Shown: positions 50,793 to 61,200 of the stretch, in pieces
How positions within the stretch are numbered: position 1 is the first letter of the stretch
How the letters are laid out: the number at the start of each line of letters is the position of its first letter
Assembly (NCBI GenBank): GCA_001604385.1
Contig: LVBK01000018.1
Coordinates: 1-64,000, forward strand
Source of the DNA: Spirochaetales bacterium Spiro_09
Lineage (GTDB): Bacteria; Spirochaetota; Spirochaetia; Treponematales; Treponemataceae
Length of the DNA: 64,000 nt
Reading direction: 5' to 3'
Notes under the pieces: model-generated
What the model saw: the letters and a program-made list of their open reading frames with translations, nothing else
What the model was told of the DNA's origin: nothing
The model's database searches: none
Translations under genes and position numbers: made by a program

Positions 50793-51473
50793 TTATTCTC
50801 CTGCCTTAAAGTCAACCCATACACCGGGGCCCATTGTGGAGCTGACGGATACGGACTGAACGAAGTCGGCTTTCGCATCAGAAGGTTTCTTGCGCATCAT
50901 TTCGGCAAGAAGAGCGTCGATGTTTTCGACAATCTTGGCACCATCCATGGAAACCTTTCCAACTGCAAGGTGTACGACACCGGTCTTGTCGGCACGGAAT
51001 TCAACGCGACCTTTCTTGAGCTCGTTGATTGCAGCAGCAATGTCATTGGTTACAGTACCAGTCTTGGGATTGGGCATAAGGCCCTTCCGTCCAAGAACCA
51101 TACCGAGGCGACCGACGTCTTTCATCATATCGGGTGTAGCGACGGCAATATCAAATTCAAGCCAGCCACCCTTCACCTTCTCAATGTATTCATCGGCACC
51201 AGCAAAGGCTGCGCCGGCAGCAAGAGCTTCCTGCACGCGGTCATCCTTACAGAATACCAACACTTTCTTTTCGCCGCGGAACTGATGGGGAAGAACAACG
51301 GTATCGCGAACGGTCTGACTTTTGGAGAGCTTGAGATTGACATGAAGCTCGACAGTCTCGTCAAATTTCGCGAACTTGAGTTCCTTTACCAGATCGACAG
51401 CCTGGGGAAGTGCATACACCTTGGTACCATCATACTTTTTAAGCGCTTCGCGATATTTTTTTCCGTGTTTCAT
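50793..51473 (-). CDS. rplA: 50S ribosomal protein L1
   Basis: Stalk protein uL1, 226 residues: FDETVELHVNLKLSKSQTVR, VGRLGMVLGRKGLMPNPKTG and VHLAVGKVSMDGAKIVENID. In many bacteria L1 represses its own operon by binding the rplK leader. Confidence 0.98.
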   Translation of the reverse strand: MKHGKKYREALKKYDGTKVYALPQAVDLVKELKFAKFDETVELHVNLKLSKSQTVRDTVVLPHQFRGEKKVLVFCKDDRVQEALAAGAAFAGADEYIEKVKGGWLEFDIAVATPDMMKDVGRLGMVLGRKGLMPNPKTGTVTNDIAAAINELKKGRVEFRADKTGVVHLAVGKVSMDGAKIVENIDALLAEMMRKKPSDAKADFVQSVSVSSTMGPGVWVDFKAGE

Positions 51474-51474
51474 A

Positions 51475-51906
51475 TTATCGCTCCACCTCTACACCCATAC
51501 TGCGAGCAGTACCGGCGATGATTTTTTTTGCCGCTTCAATATCATTTGCATTGATGTCGGGCATCTTTGTCTTCGCAATATCCTCAAGCTGAGCCTTGGT
51601 AATTGTTGCAACCTTGGTCTTCAGGGCATTGGGAGAACCCTTCTGCAAATTACATGCCTTTTTGATAAGCACTGAAGCAGGAGGTGTCTTGAGAATAAAG
51701 GTGAATGTTTTGTCTGAATAGACAGTAATAACAACCGGTATTACCAATCCCGGTTCCATACCCTTCGTGCGGTCATTAAACTGCTGCACGAACTGGGGAG
51801 CACTGACACCATGAGGACCAAGCGCGGGACCGACGGGCGGAGCAGGGGTTGCCTTTCCAGCCGGGCACTGCAACTTGATGAGCGCAGTGATCTTTTTCTT
51901 TGCCAT
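51475..51906 (-). CDS. rplK: 50S ribosomal protein L11
   Basis: GTPase-centre protein uL11, 143 residues from [20 protein letters not shown], with [20 protein letters not shown] and the C-terminal [16 protein letters not shown] lies six bases before this ATG, so the longer upstream frame (to 51963) was not used. Confidence 0.97.
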   Translation of the reverse strand: MAKKKITALIKLQCPAGKATPAPPVGPALGPHGVSAPQFVQQFNDRTKGMEPGLVIPVVITVYSDKTFTFILKTPPASVLIKKACNLQKGSPNALKTKVATITKAQLEDIAKTKMPDINANDIEAAKKIIAGTARSMGVEVER

Positions 51907-52053
51907 AAGTGACTCCTTATGTGGTTTTAGCGAGACCACCGGGCAACGCCCAGCCTTTCGCACCTGTCACCCGAAAAGAAAGCCATCAAGCTTGCGCCGA
52001 CCAACAATCTTGTCGAGACCGACAAACGCACAGTCTCTCCCATATGTAAGAAC

Positions 52054-52084
52054 AAAAAGCGTTTCGCCTTGCAGCAAAACGCTT
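52054..52084 (-). terminator. hairpin-terminator between nusG and rplK
   Basis: AAGCGTTT (52057-52064) and AAACGCTT (52077-52084) form a perfect 8-bp stem; on the reverse strand the sequence continues TTTTTGTTC. It lies 13 bases after the nusG stop. A new promoter for rplK in the following 150 bases was looked for but not clearly found. Confidence 0.65.
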
Positions 52085-52096
52085 CTGACTTGCATG

Positions 52097-52654
52097 CTAG
52101 ATCTTTTCTACCTGTAATAGATCAACTTCAACCGGCGTAGCGCGGCCGAATATACCAACCATGACGCGCAACTTGTTCCGCTCCATGTTGACTTCTTCAA
52201 TGGTACCGGTAAACGAATCAAACGGACCGTCAATAATCTTGACCGTTTCACCGACCGCGTAATTCTGTTTGACGCGCGACGGCTTCTCGCCCTTTATTTC
52301 ACCGGTTTTTTGCAAAATAGCCCGGGCTTCGTCAGCACTGATCGGCTGGGGACGAACACCGCCAGGAGTACCGACAAAACCGGTAACACCCTGAATCTTC
52401 CGGATAACGGAACACGTACCCTTCCAGCCCAAATCGGGCAATTCCATTTCAATAAGAATATAGCCGGGAAGAAACTTCTTGGTTACACTCCGCTTCTTGC
52501 CGTTCTTTATCTCGACGACTTCTTCTACCGGAACCTTTATATCGGTTATAACCTCGGCGGAAAGATCACCGTTTTCGATAAGAGAACGAATCGTTTTTTC
52601 GATCTTGCTTTCATACCCTGAATAGGTATGCAGAATGTACCAGCCTTTCGCCAT
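52097..52654 (-). CDS. nusG: transcription termination/antitermination factor NusG
   Basis: Couples RNA polymerase to Rho or the ribosome, 185 residues: the NGN domain (KGWYILHTYSGYESKIEKTI, KKFLPGYILIEMEL, GVTGFVGT) and a C-terminal KOW domain (VGETVKIIDGPFDSFTGTIE). Ten bases separate it from secE. Confidence 0.97.
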   Translation of the reverse strand: MAKGWYILHTYSGYESKIEKTIRSLIENGDLSAEVITDIKVPVEEVVEIKNGKKRSVTKKFLPGYILIEMELPDLGWKGTCSVIRKIQGVTGFVGTPGGVRPQPISADEARAILQKTGEIKGEKPSRVKQNYAVGETVKIIDGPFDSFTGTIEEVNMERNKLRVMVGIFGRATPVEVDLLQVEKI

Positions 52655-52664
52655 TCAATACACC

Positions 52665-52844
52665 TTAAAACACAAGGTTCATGCCGGCGACAAGAGCAGC
52701 GTCAAGCAACCCCAGAATTGCAGCAATGACAATAGTGGAAACAACCACTACTTTCACGGATGAGATCACGTCGTCACGAGTAGGCCACACAACCTTGCGG
52801 AGTTCGGCAACGCACTCTTTAAAAAATTGGACGATTTTCGACAT
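52665..52844 (-). CDS. secE: protein translocase subunit SecE
   Basis: Small single-span translocon subunit, 59 residues: the amphipathic helix FFKECVAELRKVVWPTRDDV and a transmembrane segment (VVVVSTIVIAAILGLLDAAL). The start at 52844 has GGGG six bases upstream; the open frame further upstream runs into the tRNA gene and is not coding. Confidence 0.95.
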   Translation of the reverse strand: MSKIVQFFKECVAELRKVVWPTRDDVISSVKVVVVSTIVIAAILGLLDAALVAGMNLVF

Positions 52845-52894
52845 GCCAGTCCCCACTATTCGTTTAGAATTACAAACTTGACAAAAGCAGTTTA

Positions 52895-52967
52895 CAGGCC
52901 AGGCAGGACTCGAACCCGCAACATTCGGTTTTGGAGACCGACGCTCTACCATTAGAGCTACTGACCT
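52895..52967 (-). tRNA. tRNA-Trp (CCA)
   Basis: A cloverleaf is visible on the reverse strand: acceptor stem AGGTCAG with CTGGCCT (one G-U pair), D-arm with TAGCTC and GAGC, anticodon loop CTCCAAA with anticodon CCA, and T-arm GGGTTCGAGTCC. The length is 73 bases including the discriminator G; the 3' CCA is not encoded. It lies between rpmG and secE, a classical position. Confidence 0.95.
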
Positions 52968-53101
52968 ATGGATCAAACCCGAAGATAAAAGGCTGACACC
53001 CCACACCTTCGTTGCCCGAAAGGAACTTATTCAAATTACCTTCGGGCAGCGGGCAGAACAAACCGCCCGTCCATCACACATACAACCAATCCGAAACCGG
53101 A

Positions 53102-53272
53102 TTATTTTACCTTTGTTTCCTTGTGCAAGGTATGCTTGCGATCAAAAGGACAGTACTTGCTCAATTCGAGCTTTCCCTGGGTGTTTTTACGGTTCTTTTT
53201 AGTAGTATAGTTCTTGCGCTTACATTCACTGCACTGCATAGCAATCAATTCTACAGCTGTTTTCTTGGCCAT
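53102..53272 (-). CDS. rpmG: 50S ribosomal protein L33
   Basis: Protein bL33, 56 residues: [40 protein letters not shown]. Of the four cysteines in the zinc form only three remain; the usual CPxC reads CPFD. The start at 53272 follows AAGGGGACT. It lies between tRNA-Thr and tRNA-Trp. Confidence 0.95.
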   Translation of the reverse strand: MAKKTAVELIAMQCSECKRKNYTTKKNRKNTQGKLELSKYCPFDRKHTLHKETKVK

Positions 53273-53300
53273 TTTAATAGTCCCCTTCAAGGAATGATAG

Positions 53301-53373
53301 AGCTCCCGAGCGGGATCGAACCGCTGACCTCAACCTTACCATGGTTGCGCTCTGCCGACTGAGCTACAGGAGC
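53301..53373 (-). tRNA. tRNA-Thr (GGT)
   Basis: On the reverse strand the acceptor GCTCCTG pairs with CGGGAGC (one G-U pair), the anticodon stem CAACC/GGTTG encloses loop ATGGTAA with anticodon GGT, and the T-arm holds GGTTCGATCC. The length is 73 bases; CCA is not encoded. It is the first gene of the reverse-strand block. Confidence 0.95.
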
Positions 53374-53412
53374 AATACTGCCCGTTGACATACATCTTGG
53401 AGATGCTTGGCC

Positions 53413-53441
53413 AAGTTACCAGAGGATACCACATTTGTCAA
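53413..53441 (-). promoter_or_regulatory. promoter of tRNA-Thr/rpmG/secE/nusG unit
   Basis: On the reverse strand TTGACA (53436-53441), a 17-base spacer and TAACTT (53413-53418), 40 bases before the tRNA-Thr 5' end. Confidence 0.7.
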
Positions 53442-53583
53442 GTGGCAAACGGTTCCCGGGAAGCGTTTTCAGCCTATGGAATAATTCTGCCCTCAGCTAT
53501 ATAGTAAGAAAACACACTCCGGTTTGCCCTGTGACAACCGGAACGGCCGCGACATCACTGTTAGCCCAAGGAGAACGGCAGGC

Positions 53584-54435
53584 ATGAGTAATCTGGACGA
53601 CCGCATCGAGAAGATTCTTGAAAGCTACGACACACATGGAGGCATCAACCTCGCGGACGCCTTTCACTTTCCCAATCGGGAAAGCGTTATCGGCGTACTG
53701 AACGACCTTGAGAACGTTGTATTTCCCGGCTTTCGCGAGGACTTTTGCCTGGACAGGGAAACGCTGCGCTTTGTGACCGGAGAACGGCTGCACCGCATCG
53801 TACGGAACCTGACAAACGAAGTACAGAAAGCAATCAAATATATATGCATGATAACCAAACGGGACGGAAGCGGTTGCTACAAATATTCCGAGCAGATTGT
53901 CCTGATGCTGATCGATGAAATTCCCGAATTCCGGCGGCTGTCAATTGCGGACGCGAAGGCAGCCCTTGACGGGGACCCGGCAGCGCGAAGCACCGAAGAA
54001 GTGCTCCTGTCATATCCCGGTCTGGAAGCGCTTCTTGTTCACCGCATTGCCCATTTCCTCTACAGCAAGGGAGTACCCATCATACCGCGCATCATGAGCG
54101 AATACGTACACGGCAGAACGGGCATCGACATACATCCGGGAGCCGTTATTGGCGAAGAATGCTTTATTGACCACGGAACCGGGGTTGTCATCGGTGAAAC
54201 CTGCGAAATTGGCAAAAACGTCAAAATATACCAGGGCGTCACCATCGGCGCGCTCAGCGTGAAGAAAATAATGGCCGACAAAAAAAGACACCCTACTATA
54301 GAAGATAACGTCACCATCTATGCGGGCGCGACCATTTTGGGCGGCGAAACGGTTATCGGAGCAGGCAGCATTATCGGCGGAAACACCTGGATTACCAGCT
54401 CGGTGGCACCCGCGAGCAAAATTTTCAACGCCTGA
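53584..54435 (+). CDS. cysE: serine O-acetyltransferase
   Basis: Makes O-acetylserine for cysteine synthesis from serine and acetyl-CoA. The 283-residue protein has an N-terminal helical domain ([20 protein letters not shown]) and a left-handed beta-helix of hexapeptide repeats: [40 protein letters not shown] and TIGALSVKK. The catalytic His/Asp neighbourhood DIHPGA and IDHGTG are present. The C-terminus is short after [15 protein letters not shown], as in EpsC-like plant-type and some bacterial enzymes. The start at 53584 follows AAGGAG; the upstream frame has no better site. It is followed by the NusG-II-domain gene after seven bases. Confidence 0.92.
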   Translation: MSNLDDRIEKILESYDTHGGINLADAFHFPNRESVIGVLNDLENVVFPGFREDFCLDRETLRFVTGERLHRIVRNLTNEVQKAIKYICMITKRDGSGCYKYSEQIVLMLIDEIPEFRRLSIADAKAALDGDPAARSTEEVLLSYPGLEALLVHRIAHFLYSKGVPIIPRIMSEYVHGRTGIDIHPGAVIGEECFIDHGTGVVIGETCEIGKNVKIYQGVTIGALSVKKIMADKKRHPTIEDNVTIYAGATILGGETVIGAGSIIGGNTWITSSVAPASKIFNA

Positions 54436-54442
54436 GTTGCCC

Positions 54443-54826
54443 ATGAAGGTACTACAGAAGGCCGGATTGCGGGGCGGAGACATACTGATAGTCGCGTTCA
54501 TACTGATAACAACAATTTTCGCATCAGTGTGGATTTACGGCAGCAGCGAGTCCCCCTCCCTGCTCGTGGTCGAATCAGTAAAGGGTAAATGGGTATACCC
54601 GCTTAATACAGATACCACCATAGAGATTCCGGGCCTTCTGGGTTCTACCCGCATCGAAATACACGATGGACGAGCGCGTTTTCTTGATTCACCCTGTCCG
54701 AACAAAACCTGCGTCTCTGATCACGGAATCGGCTCGAACGGCGAATGGAACGCATGTTTGCCGAATCAGGTAATCGCGCGCATTGCCTCGGAGCACGAAG
54801 GTGATCTGGACGTCATGGCGTATTAG
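54443..54826 (+). CDS. membrane-anchored NusG domain II protein
   Basis: A 127-residue protein with one N-terminal transmembrane segment (DILIVAFILITTIFASVWIY) and an extracytoplasmic domain of the NusG-II type. This small beta domain is marked by SPCPNKTCVSDHG and NACLPNQVIARI, with Cys residues that may form a disulphide. It is not the transcription factor NusG. It starts seven bases after cysE and is probably co-transcribed. Similar proteins in Firmicutes and spirochaetes are of unknown function. Confidence 0.85.
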   Translation: MKVLQKAGLRGGDILIVAFILITTIFASVWIYGSSESPSLLVVESVKGKWVYPLNTDTTIEIPGLLGSTRIEIHDGRARFLDSPCPNKTCVSDHGIGSNGEWNACLPNQVIARIASEHEGDLDVMAY

Positions 54827-54873
54827 CTAGTGGGCATCCCTACATACTCGGTTAGTATCTAGAGATGCCTCCG

Positions 54874-54903
54874 CAAATCCTTACAGGATTTGGATTTTTA
54901 TTT
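54874..54903 (+). terminator. terminator of cysE operon
   Basis: CAAATCC (54874-54880) and GGATTTG (54886-54892) form a 7-bp stem with a five-base loop followed by GATTTTTATTT. Confidence 0.65.
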
Positions 54904-54907
54904 GCAG

Positions 54908-54935
54908 ACCTCTAAAAACTGAAGTTTTTAGAGGT
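54908..54935. repeat. 28-base perfect palindrome
   Basis: Arms of 13 bases (54908-54920 and 54923-54935, beginning ACCTCTAAAAACT) flank a two-base centre. It has no T-run beyond the stem, so it is not a standard terminator. It could be a protein-binding site or a mobile intergenic palindrome. Confidence 0.7.
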
Positions 54936-54942
54936 CCCTGAT

Positions 54943-54967
54943 TACTGCTACCAATATTGTTGAAACC
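54943..54967 (+). repeat. intergenic repeat, copy A (direct)
   Basis: Begins TACTGCTACCAATATTGTTG and matches copy B (55113-55137) in 23 of 25 positions, in the same orientation. Confidence 0.75.
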
Positions 54968-55112
54968 GCCAAGGGCGTTCGCACGCGGGGGCTCCGCGCA
55001 ACCCGAGTTCGCCAAAACTGGCCCTTTCTGCCTCATCCTGCCCGATTTTCTATCAGAACACGTAATTATCATGCCGATATTCGAAGGGGGTACCCCCATT
55101 TTCGACCATATG

Positions 55113-55178
55113 TACTGCTATCAATATTGTTGATACCTGAAAGAGCAAATGGATATTTCAACAATTTTGATAGCAGTA
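55113..55178. repeat. intergenic repeat copies B and C forming a long inverted repeat
   Basis: Copy B (55113-55137, forward) begins TACTGCTATCAATATTGTTG. Copy C (55151-55178, reverse) starts with the same bases except A for T at one position. Over 21 bases they differ once, so B and C can form a long hairpin or a symmetric operator. A possible promoter, TTGATA (55130-55135) and TATTTC (55154-55159) with an 18-base spacer, lies inside the repeat and faces the giant gene. Confidence 0.7.
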
Positions 55179-55233
55179 AGTACCCTTTTCGATTCCACAG
55201 GGGCTACACTTAAGACAGGGAGTTCTGTGCTGT

Positions 55234-58200
55234 ATGAATAATAAATTCCGTTCAACGCTTCGTCGCGTGTATGTTGTTGCATGTTTTCTACTATTATCTT
55301 CACCGCTTTTCGCGGATACCTGGTATGACGGGGCATGGAGATTCAGACAGGAAATTTCGGTTGCAGCGGCGGATTATGGTTCGGTCGCAGTAACGGACCT
55401 ACCCCTATTGGTGTCATTTACCGGTGCTAACAGTCTGTTCAGCCGGGCAAAATCGAATGGATACGATATTCTGTTTACCGACTCAAACGGAACAAAGCTT
55501 GACCACGAAATTGAGGTGTATACCGCAAGCGGCGGTTCGGGAACCTTGACCGCCTGGGTACGCATCCCCAGCCTGCCCGCAAGCGGAACCACCACCTTGT
55601 ACCTGTATTACGGAAATTCAGCTGCAACAAACCAGCAAAACCCGACCGGCGTGTGGGATTCCGGCTATCAACTGGTGCATCACCTGAACGAGGAAACCCC
55701 GGGGACAAGCGGAACAATTCACTATGATTCGACGGAGAATGCCTATAACGGAACACAGAACAATAACGTACGTGTTGCGGCACGCATTGCGGGCGGGCAG
55801 GAGTTCGCCGACAACCGGTCGATCAGTCTGGACAATGTACCCACAAACAGCTGGACCGGCTTTACGGTTGAAATGTGGGTACGTCCGACAACATTCAATG
55901 GCGGCTTTTATTGTACAGCTTTTTCCAAGGCAGTTGATGGTTCAAACGCGGGAACAGTCTTAAAACTTGCGGCAAATAATGTAAACACTCAGTTTACCTT
56001 CTCGACCGATCATCCTGTTCAAGGCTCAAAAACCTGGATAGCAACTGCAGACGTTTTGACTCTGAACACAACCTACCACTTCGTTGCAGTATGGAATGGC
56101 AGCCAGTTTATTTTGTACCGTAACGGTGTTCCCCTCGCACTGACAAGTTTGGTACGGTATGCTGCTGATGGTACGACCTTAGAGAATACTGATAATACCT
56201 CGCCCTATGATACTACCGGTTTCGCGAATACCCTGAAGGCAGCAGTCGGCCAGGTCTTTTTATTGGGAAACCTCCCGGCTGGGGACCGTGGCTGGCGCGG
56301 CTGGATGGATGAGCCACGTTTCTCCAACACCTCCCGCTCCGCGGCATGGGTAACGGCAAGTTATACCAACCAGAACACCCCCAAGGGAGCCGGGACTGAG
56401 CAGGTATTCCTAGGCGGGCGGGTTTATGCCGATGCAGGGCTCACCCCGCTTGCGGGAGCCACGGTACAGGTGCTGGTTGACGGCGCCGCGGTTGCCGGTA
56501 CGGTTACGAGCGACGCGAACGGTTACTGGGGAAAAGGTGTTCCTTCCGCGACGCTTGCGAGCGCAGGGCAGAGGATTTCGGCATATATTAACGCGGCCAG
56601 TCCAAACGGCGGCGCGGTAGTTTCGGTGTGGGGAGGAAGCAACCTCCATGACCTGGACATTTACCGGGGATCACTTGTGGTACGCCACGATAATGGCGGG
56701 AACCCCTCGGTAGCTGATATTAACGCGGCCCGGGGCGCTACCCTGGGTAATTTTCCGGTCACCGCGAGCAATGCGACAAGCGCGACCTTCGCCGCTTACA
56801 GCCTGTTCATTCCGGCAGGGGTACAGTTTACACCCGGCGACGGAACGTCGCTCACCGCGGGAGCGGTGGCGGGATCCGGAAGCTATACGGCGGGAACGGG
56901 AGCGCTTTCTGTGGCGGGAAGCTTTGCCCCGGGCAGTTTTGACGCGGGAACCGGGTCGGTAAGCTTTACCGGGACGGGCTCTACCGGGACCTACAGTTTT
57001 TACAACCTTACCCTGAACGGCGGCACGCGAACGGCGAACGGCCCATGGACGGTCACAAACAGTCTGACCCTGACCAGCGGTACCTGGAATCCGGGGGCGT
57101 TTACCCACAATGTAGCGGGAAACTGGAACAGCGGAGGAATAACCTTCGCACCGACAGAGGGGACCATACGCCTGACGGGAGCGGGAAACATAGCGAGCGC
57201 GACGAATTTCTGGAACTTGACTATTGCCGGGGCAACCCGAACTCTTGCCGCCTCACCCGTTGTTCGGGGAAACCTGACCATAGAAAGCGGGGCGAGCCTT
57301 GCGGTCAATGACTGGCGGGAGCTTTCCATACATGGAAACTGGGACAACCAGGCCGGAGCAAGCGGCTTCAATGCCACAGACGGACGGGTTCTTTTTGTCA
57401 ACAGCGCTGTCACCTCGGTCGTTCGGGGGAATACCACCTTTCGGGATTTCTACAGCAATGACGCGGGAAAAATCCTTGCCTTCGAGGCCGGTAGTACGCA
57501 AAGCGTCACGACCACGTTGGCGATAGGCCAAAACGCCTCTTTAGTCCGCTTTGGCGGATCGGGAAGCGATCAGTGGAATTTCAATGTGACCGCCGCGATA
57601 CCATCCATACAGGACGTGAAGGTGGGAGATTCCAATGCCTCCCCTGCCCTGAGCGCAAGCGGAAACAGCATAAATTTGGGAAACAATACCGGATGGAGCG
57701 GGTTCTCCGCAGGAGCGGTAACCTGGGATGGAAGCGAAGGTGACGGCCTCTGGGCGACAGGCGCCAACTGGAGCGGAGGAAGCGCGCCAATCGTTACTTC
57801 GACGGTATTGATCCCGTCGGGAATTGGGAATTATCCCACGGTGTCGGCAACTACTGCAGTTCAGGATTTAACGGTAGCCCCGGATGCCTGGATGGAGCAC
57901 ACAAACGGCATTTTCGATGTCTATAATCAATATGACCTCCAGGGAAACTTGTACCGCCAGGCCTTTGCCGCAGGTACCGCCGAATTCAACAGGACCGATA
58001 CCAATTCGGGCACGGTGATTTATCAAGGCACTGGCGGACTGATTCAGAACTACAACGCATCAGGTACTGCCGACTATTTCAATCTGGAAATTGACTCGTG
58101 GGGAGAAACTTTTACCGTCCCTGCGGGGCAGGAACTGTATGTGGCGGGCGATCTGGTCATTACAGCCGGAACGCTTGACCTTTCGGTGAACAATAACGCC

Positions 58201-61200
58201 CTGCGGGTGACGGGAAACCTGAGCGTGTCCGGCACCGGCGCCATACGCTTTGGAACAGGGGCGATACAGGTTGACGGCACGGTTTCCGGAAGCGGAAGCA
58301 TAAGCGCAGGAAGTGCGACCATAACGGTGAGCGGCAACTGGCAAGCTACTAACTTTATCCGCGGCACCAGCACCCTGATACTGAGCGGCGCGAGTGCAAG
58401 CCTTGCGGCGGGAAGCTATCACAACCTGACGATTGATAGCGGCGCGGGAGTCTATACAACCGGCACCGTATCCGTAAACGCCAACCTGACAGCTGATGGA
58501 GCGTTTACTACCGGTTCATACGACCTGAGCGTGCAGGGTACGGCAGGCGGCACCGGAAGCATAACGAGCGGCACCGGAAGCCTGAGCGTGAACGGTGCCT
58601 TTACCCCCGCGTCCTATGCCATGGGAGCGGGAAGCGCGAGCTTTGCAAGCAATTTTGGCCCGACAGCCTTTTCCGCCGACGGGGGCACGGTTCTTTTTAT
58701 CGGAACAACAGCCCTTGGTCGCGCATATACCTTTAACAATATAACCATTAACCCTGGCGCAAGCCTTGATAGCGCCGGATTCAGCATAGCGATAGACGGC
58801 ATTTTCCAGAACAAGGGAACCCTCTACCGCCGGGGAGGCGACAGTGTCAGCAAAACCGACGCGACACAGGGTACGACAATTTACCGGACAGCTGGCGGAG
58901 CCATTCAGTCTTACAGCGGGGATGATTACCACAACCTTTCCTTTGAGGGAGCCTTTGTCTATACCAGCGCCAACGACCTGAGCGTGACCGGCTCGGTAAG
59001 CATAGGCGCGGGCTCTACTCTTGCCCTTGGATCGAGCAGACTGCAGGTAGCGGGAAGCTGGACAAACAACGGCACAGCCGCAGTGGGCGGCACCGTGGAG
59101 TTGACTGGCAGCGGAACAGCAACCATTAGCGGAACGACCACCTTTACCCGGCTGGAAAGTTCCGTGGCTGGCAAGAGCATCACCCTTGCGGGTACCCAGA
59201 CCATTGCGACCGGTGGCAGCTTTGCTATTAGCGGTGCTGCGGGCAGCCTTATTGCCCTGGGCGGGGGAACTATTAACCTTACAGGGACGGCCACCGCGAC
59301 AGCCAATCACGCGGCAATAAGCAATTCCACCGTTACGACGGGCACCGGGAGCGCCTTTTATTCGACCCTGAGCGGCACGACAACCGGCTGGACACAGACA
59401 GGAAGCACCTATTATTGGGTGGGAGTGAATACAAACCCAACAGTTAATACTAACTGGGAACTGAATGGCGTTACGGGAGTAGGAACACCCGGCCCAAATG
59501 ACGCGGTCATTGTACAGAGCGGTTTCTCCGAGCTGATTGTTCCGGCAGGATTATTCCCCACAGCGCCCGGATTCAGCTTTCGGAGCCTTATCATTGAAGA
59601 AAACGCAGTAGTCAACGTTAACAATAACTATATTACCATTGTCGACAACTTTGAAAACTACGGAATCTTACGGCGAGCGACGCAAACCGCCACGGACACG
59701 CGAATTAACCGCATGGACGTCAATAACGGCACCGTCGAATACATCACGACGGGAGCCGGAAACTTTGTACAGGATTTCGGAAGCCAGGACTATCACAACC
59801 TGACGCTCTCGGTAAACGTGACACTGAATTTTGCCCTGACGGTGAACGGTAACCTGAACATTCAGGCAGGAACCCTCAACGCGAACGGCAGAACGCTAAC
59901 CGTCGGCGGCAATTTTTCCCGAACGGGAACCTTTACCCACGGAAACGGAACGGTCATTTTTAGCGACGCAAGCCGCACAAGCACGCTGAGCGGAAACACC
60001 ACCTTTTACCGGCTATCATCGGCAACACCGGGAAAGACGATCAATTTCGGAGCGACCACCCAGACCATTGCAACCGGAGGAAGCCTTACAATACAGGGTT
60101 CGAGCGCAAGCCCGATAAGCCTGATCGGCACCGGCTGGAACCTGAACTGGGCCACCGCGGGAGACGCGGCGGGGGCGAACGTTGAATACGCCTCTATAAG
60201 CAATTCCACGGTCAGTACCGCTACCACCGCTAATAGTTCGGTCAATGGCGGCGGAAATATAAATTGGACCTTTACCCCCGGTCCGGGTTACTTTATCTGG
60301 ACGGGAGCAGCGGCAGACGGCGGATTGTGGTCAAATCTTGCGAACTGGAACACAATCGAACCTGATTACCCCGGAGCACCCGCTGGAGTTGCGAATCCAA
60401 CGGTTATTATTCCAGCGGTAAGCGGGCCGAATGTTCCTCCCCTTCTTAACGTGAACATAAGCACGAATCCTCTGGGGGATCTTTCCATAGAAGCCGGCGC
60501 AAGCCTCGACATTGCGGGGCAAACCCTCAGCGTAAGCGGCACCTTTAACAATGAAGGAACCCTGTACCGGGAAGCTCTCTCTTCCATGAATGTGGTGGAT
60601 ACCAATTCGGGACAGGTGGTTTACCGGGGCGCAACAAACGGAACTATACAGGATTACGGCAGCGGCTTTGACTACTGGCAACTGGAAACAGCGGGATCAG
60701 CCCGTTGGACCCTTGGCGCGAATCTGAGCGTGGCCGACACCCTGAGCATCGGGGCGAATACGACTCTTGCGAGCGGGACACGGAACCTGAGCGTAGCTGG
60801 TACAAGTGCTATAGACGGCAGTCTTGAGGGCGGCAGTGGGACAATCAGCCTAAATGGTGCTGTTACGGTCGGCGCGGCCGGCAACTTCCAGGCCTCCAGC
60901 GGGGCCACCAGACTTGGCGCGGGATTAAGTATTACCGCGGGGGGCAGCTTTGCTCACAATGGCGGCTCGGTCACCCTTGGCGGCCCGGGCAGCCTGACAG
61001 GAGTACTCGCTTTCAACAATGTAACGCTCAATACAAGCGGTACGGTAACACTGATAAATGACATTGATGTGACCGGCAATCTGGTTTTGACCGCCGGAAC
61101 ACTGAACTTGAATGGCCACACCCTTGAACTGGGGGGCAACATCTCCCGGACTTCGGGATCCTTTAACGCCGGAACGAACGGCACAGTTGCCCTTGTGGAC

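Larger units (their letters stand above)
54827..55233. other. repeat-rich intergenic region before giant gene
   Basis: Just over 400 bases without a gene. It holds a terminator, a perfect 28-base palindrome (54908-54935), three related 25-28-base repeats (two direct, one inverted), a 12-base palindrome GGGGGTACCCCC (55086-55097) and the upstream region of the giant gene. A short GC-rich stretch at 54967-55010 has local inverted pieces. Confidence 0.8.
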
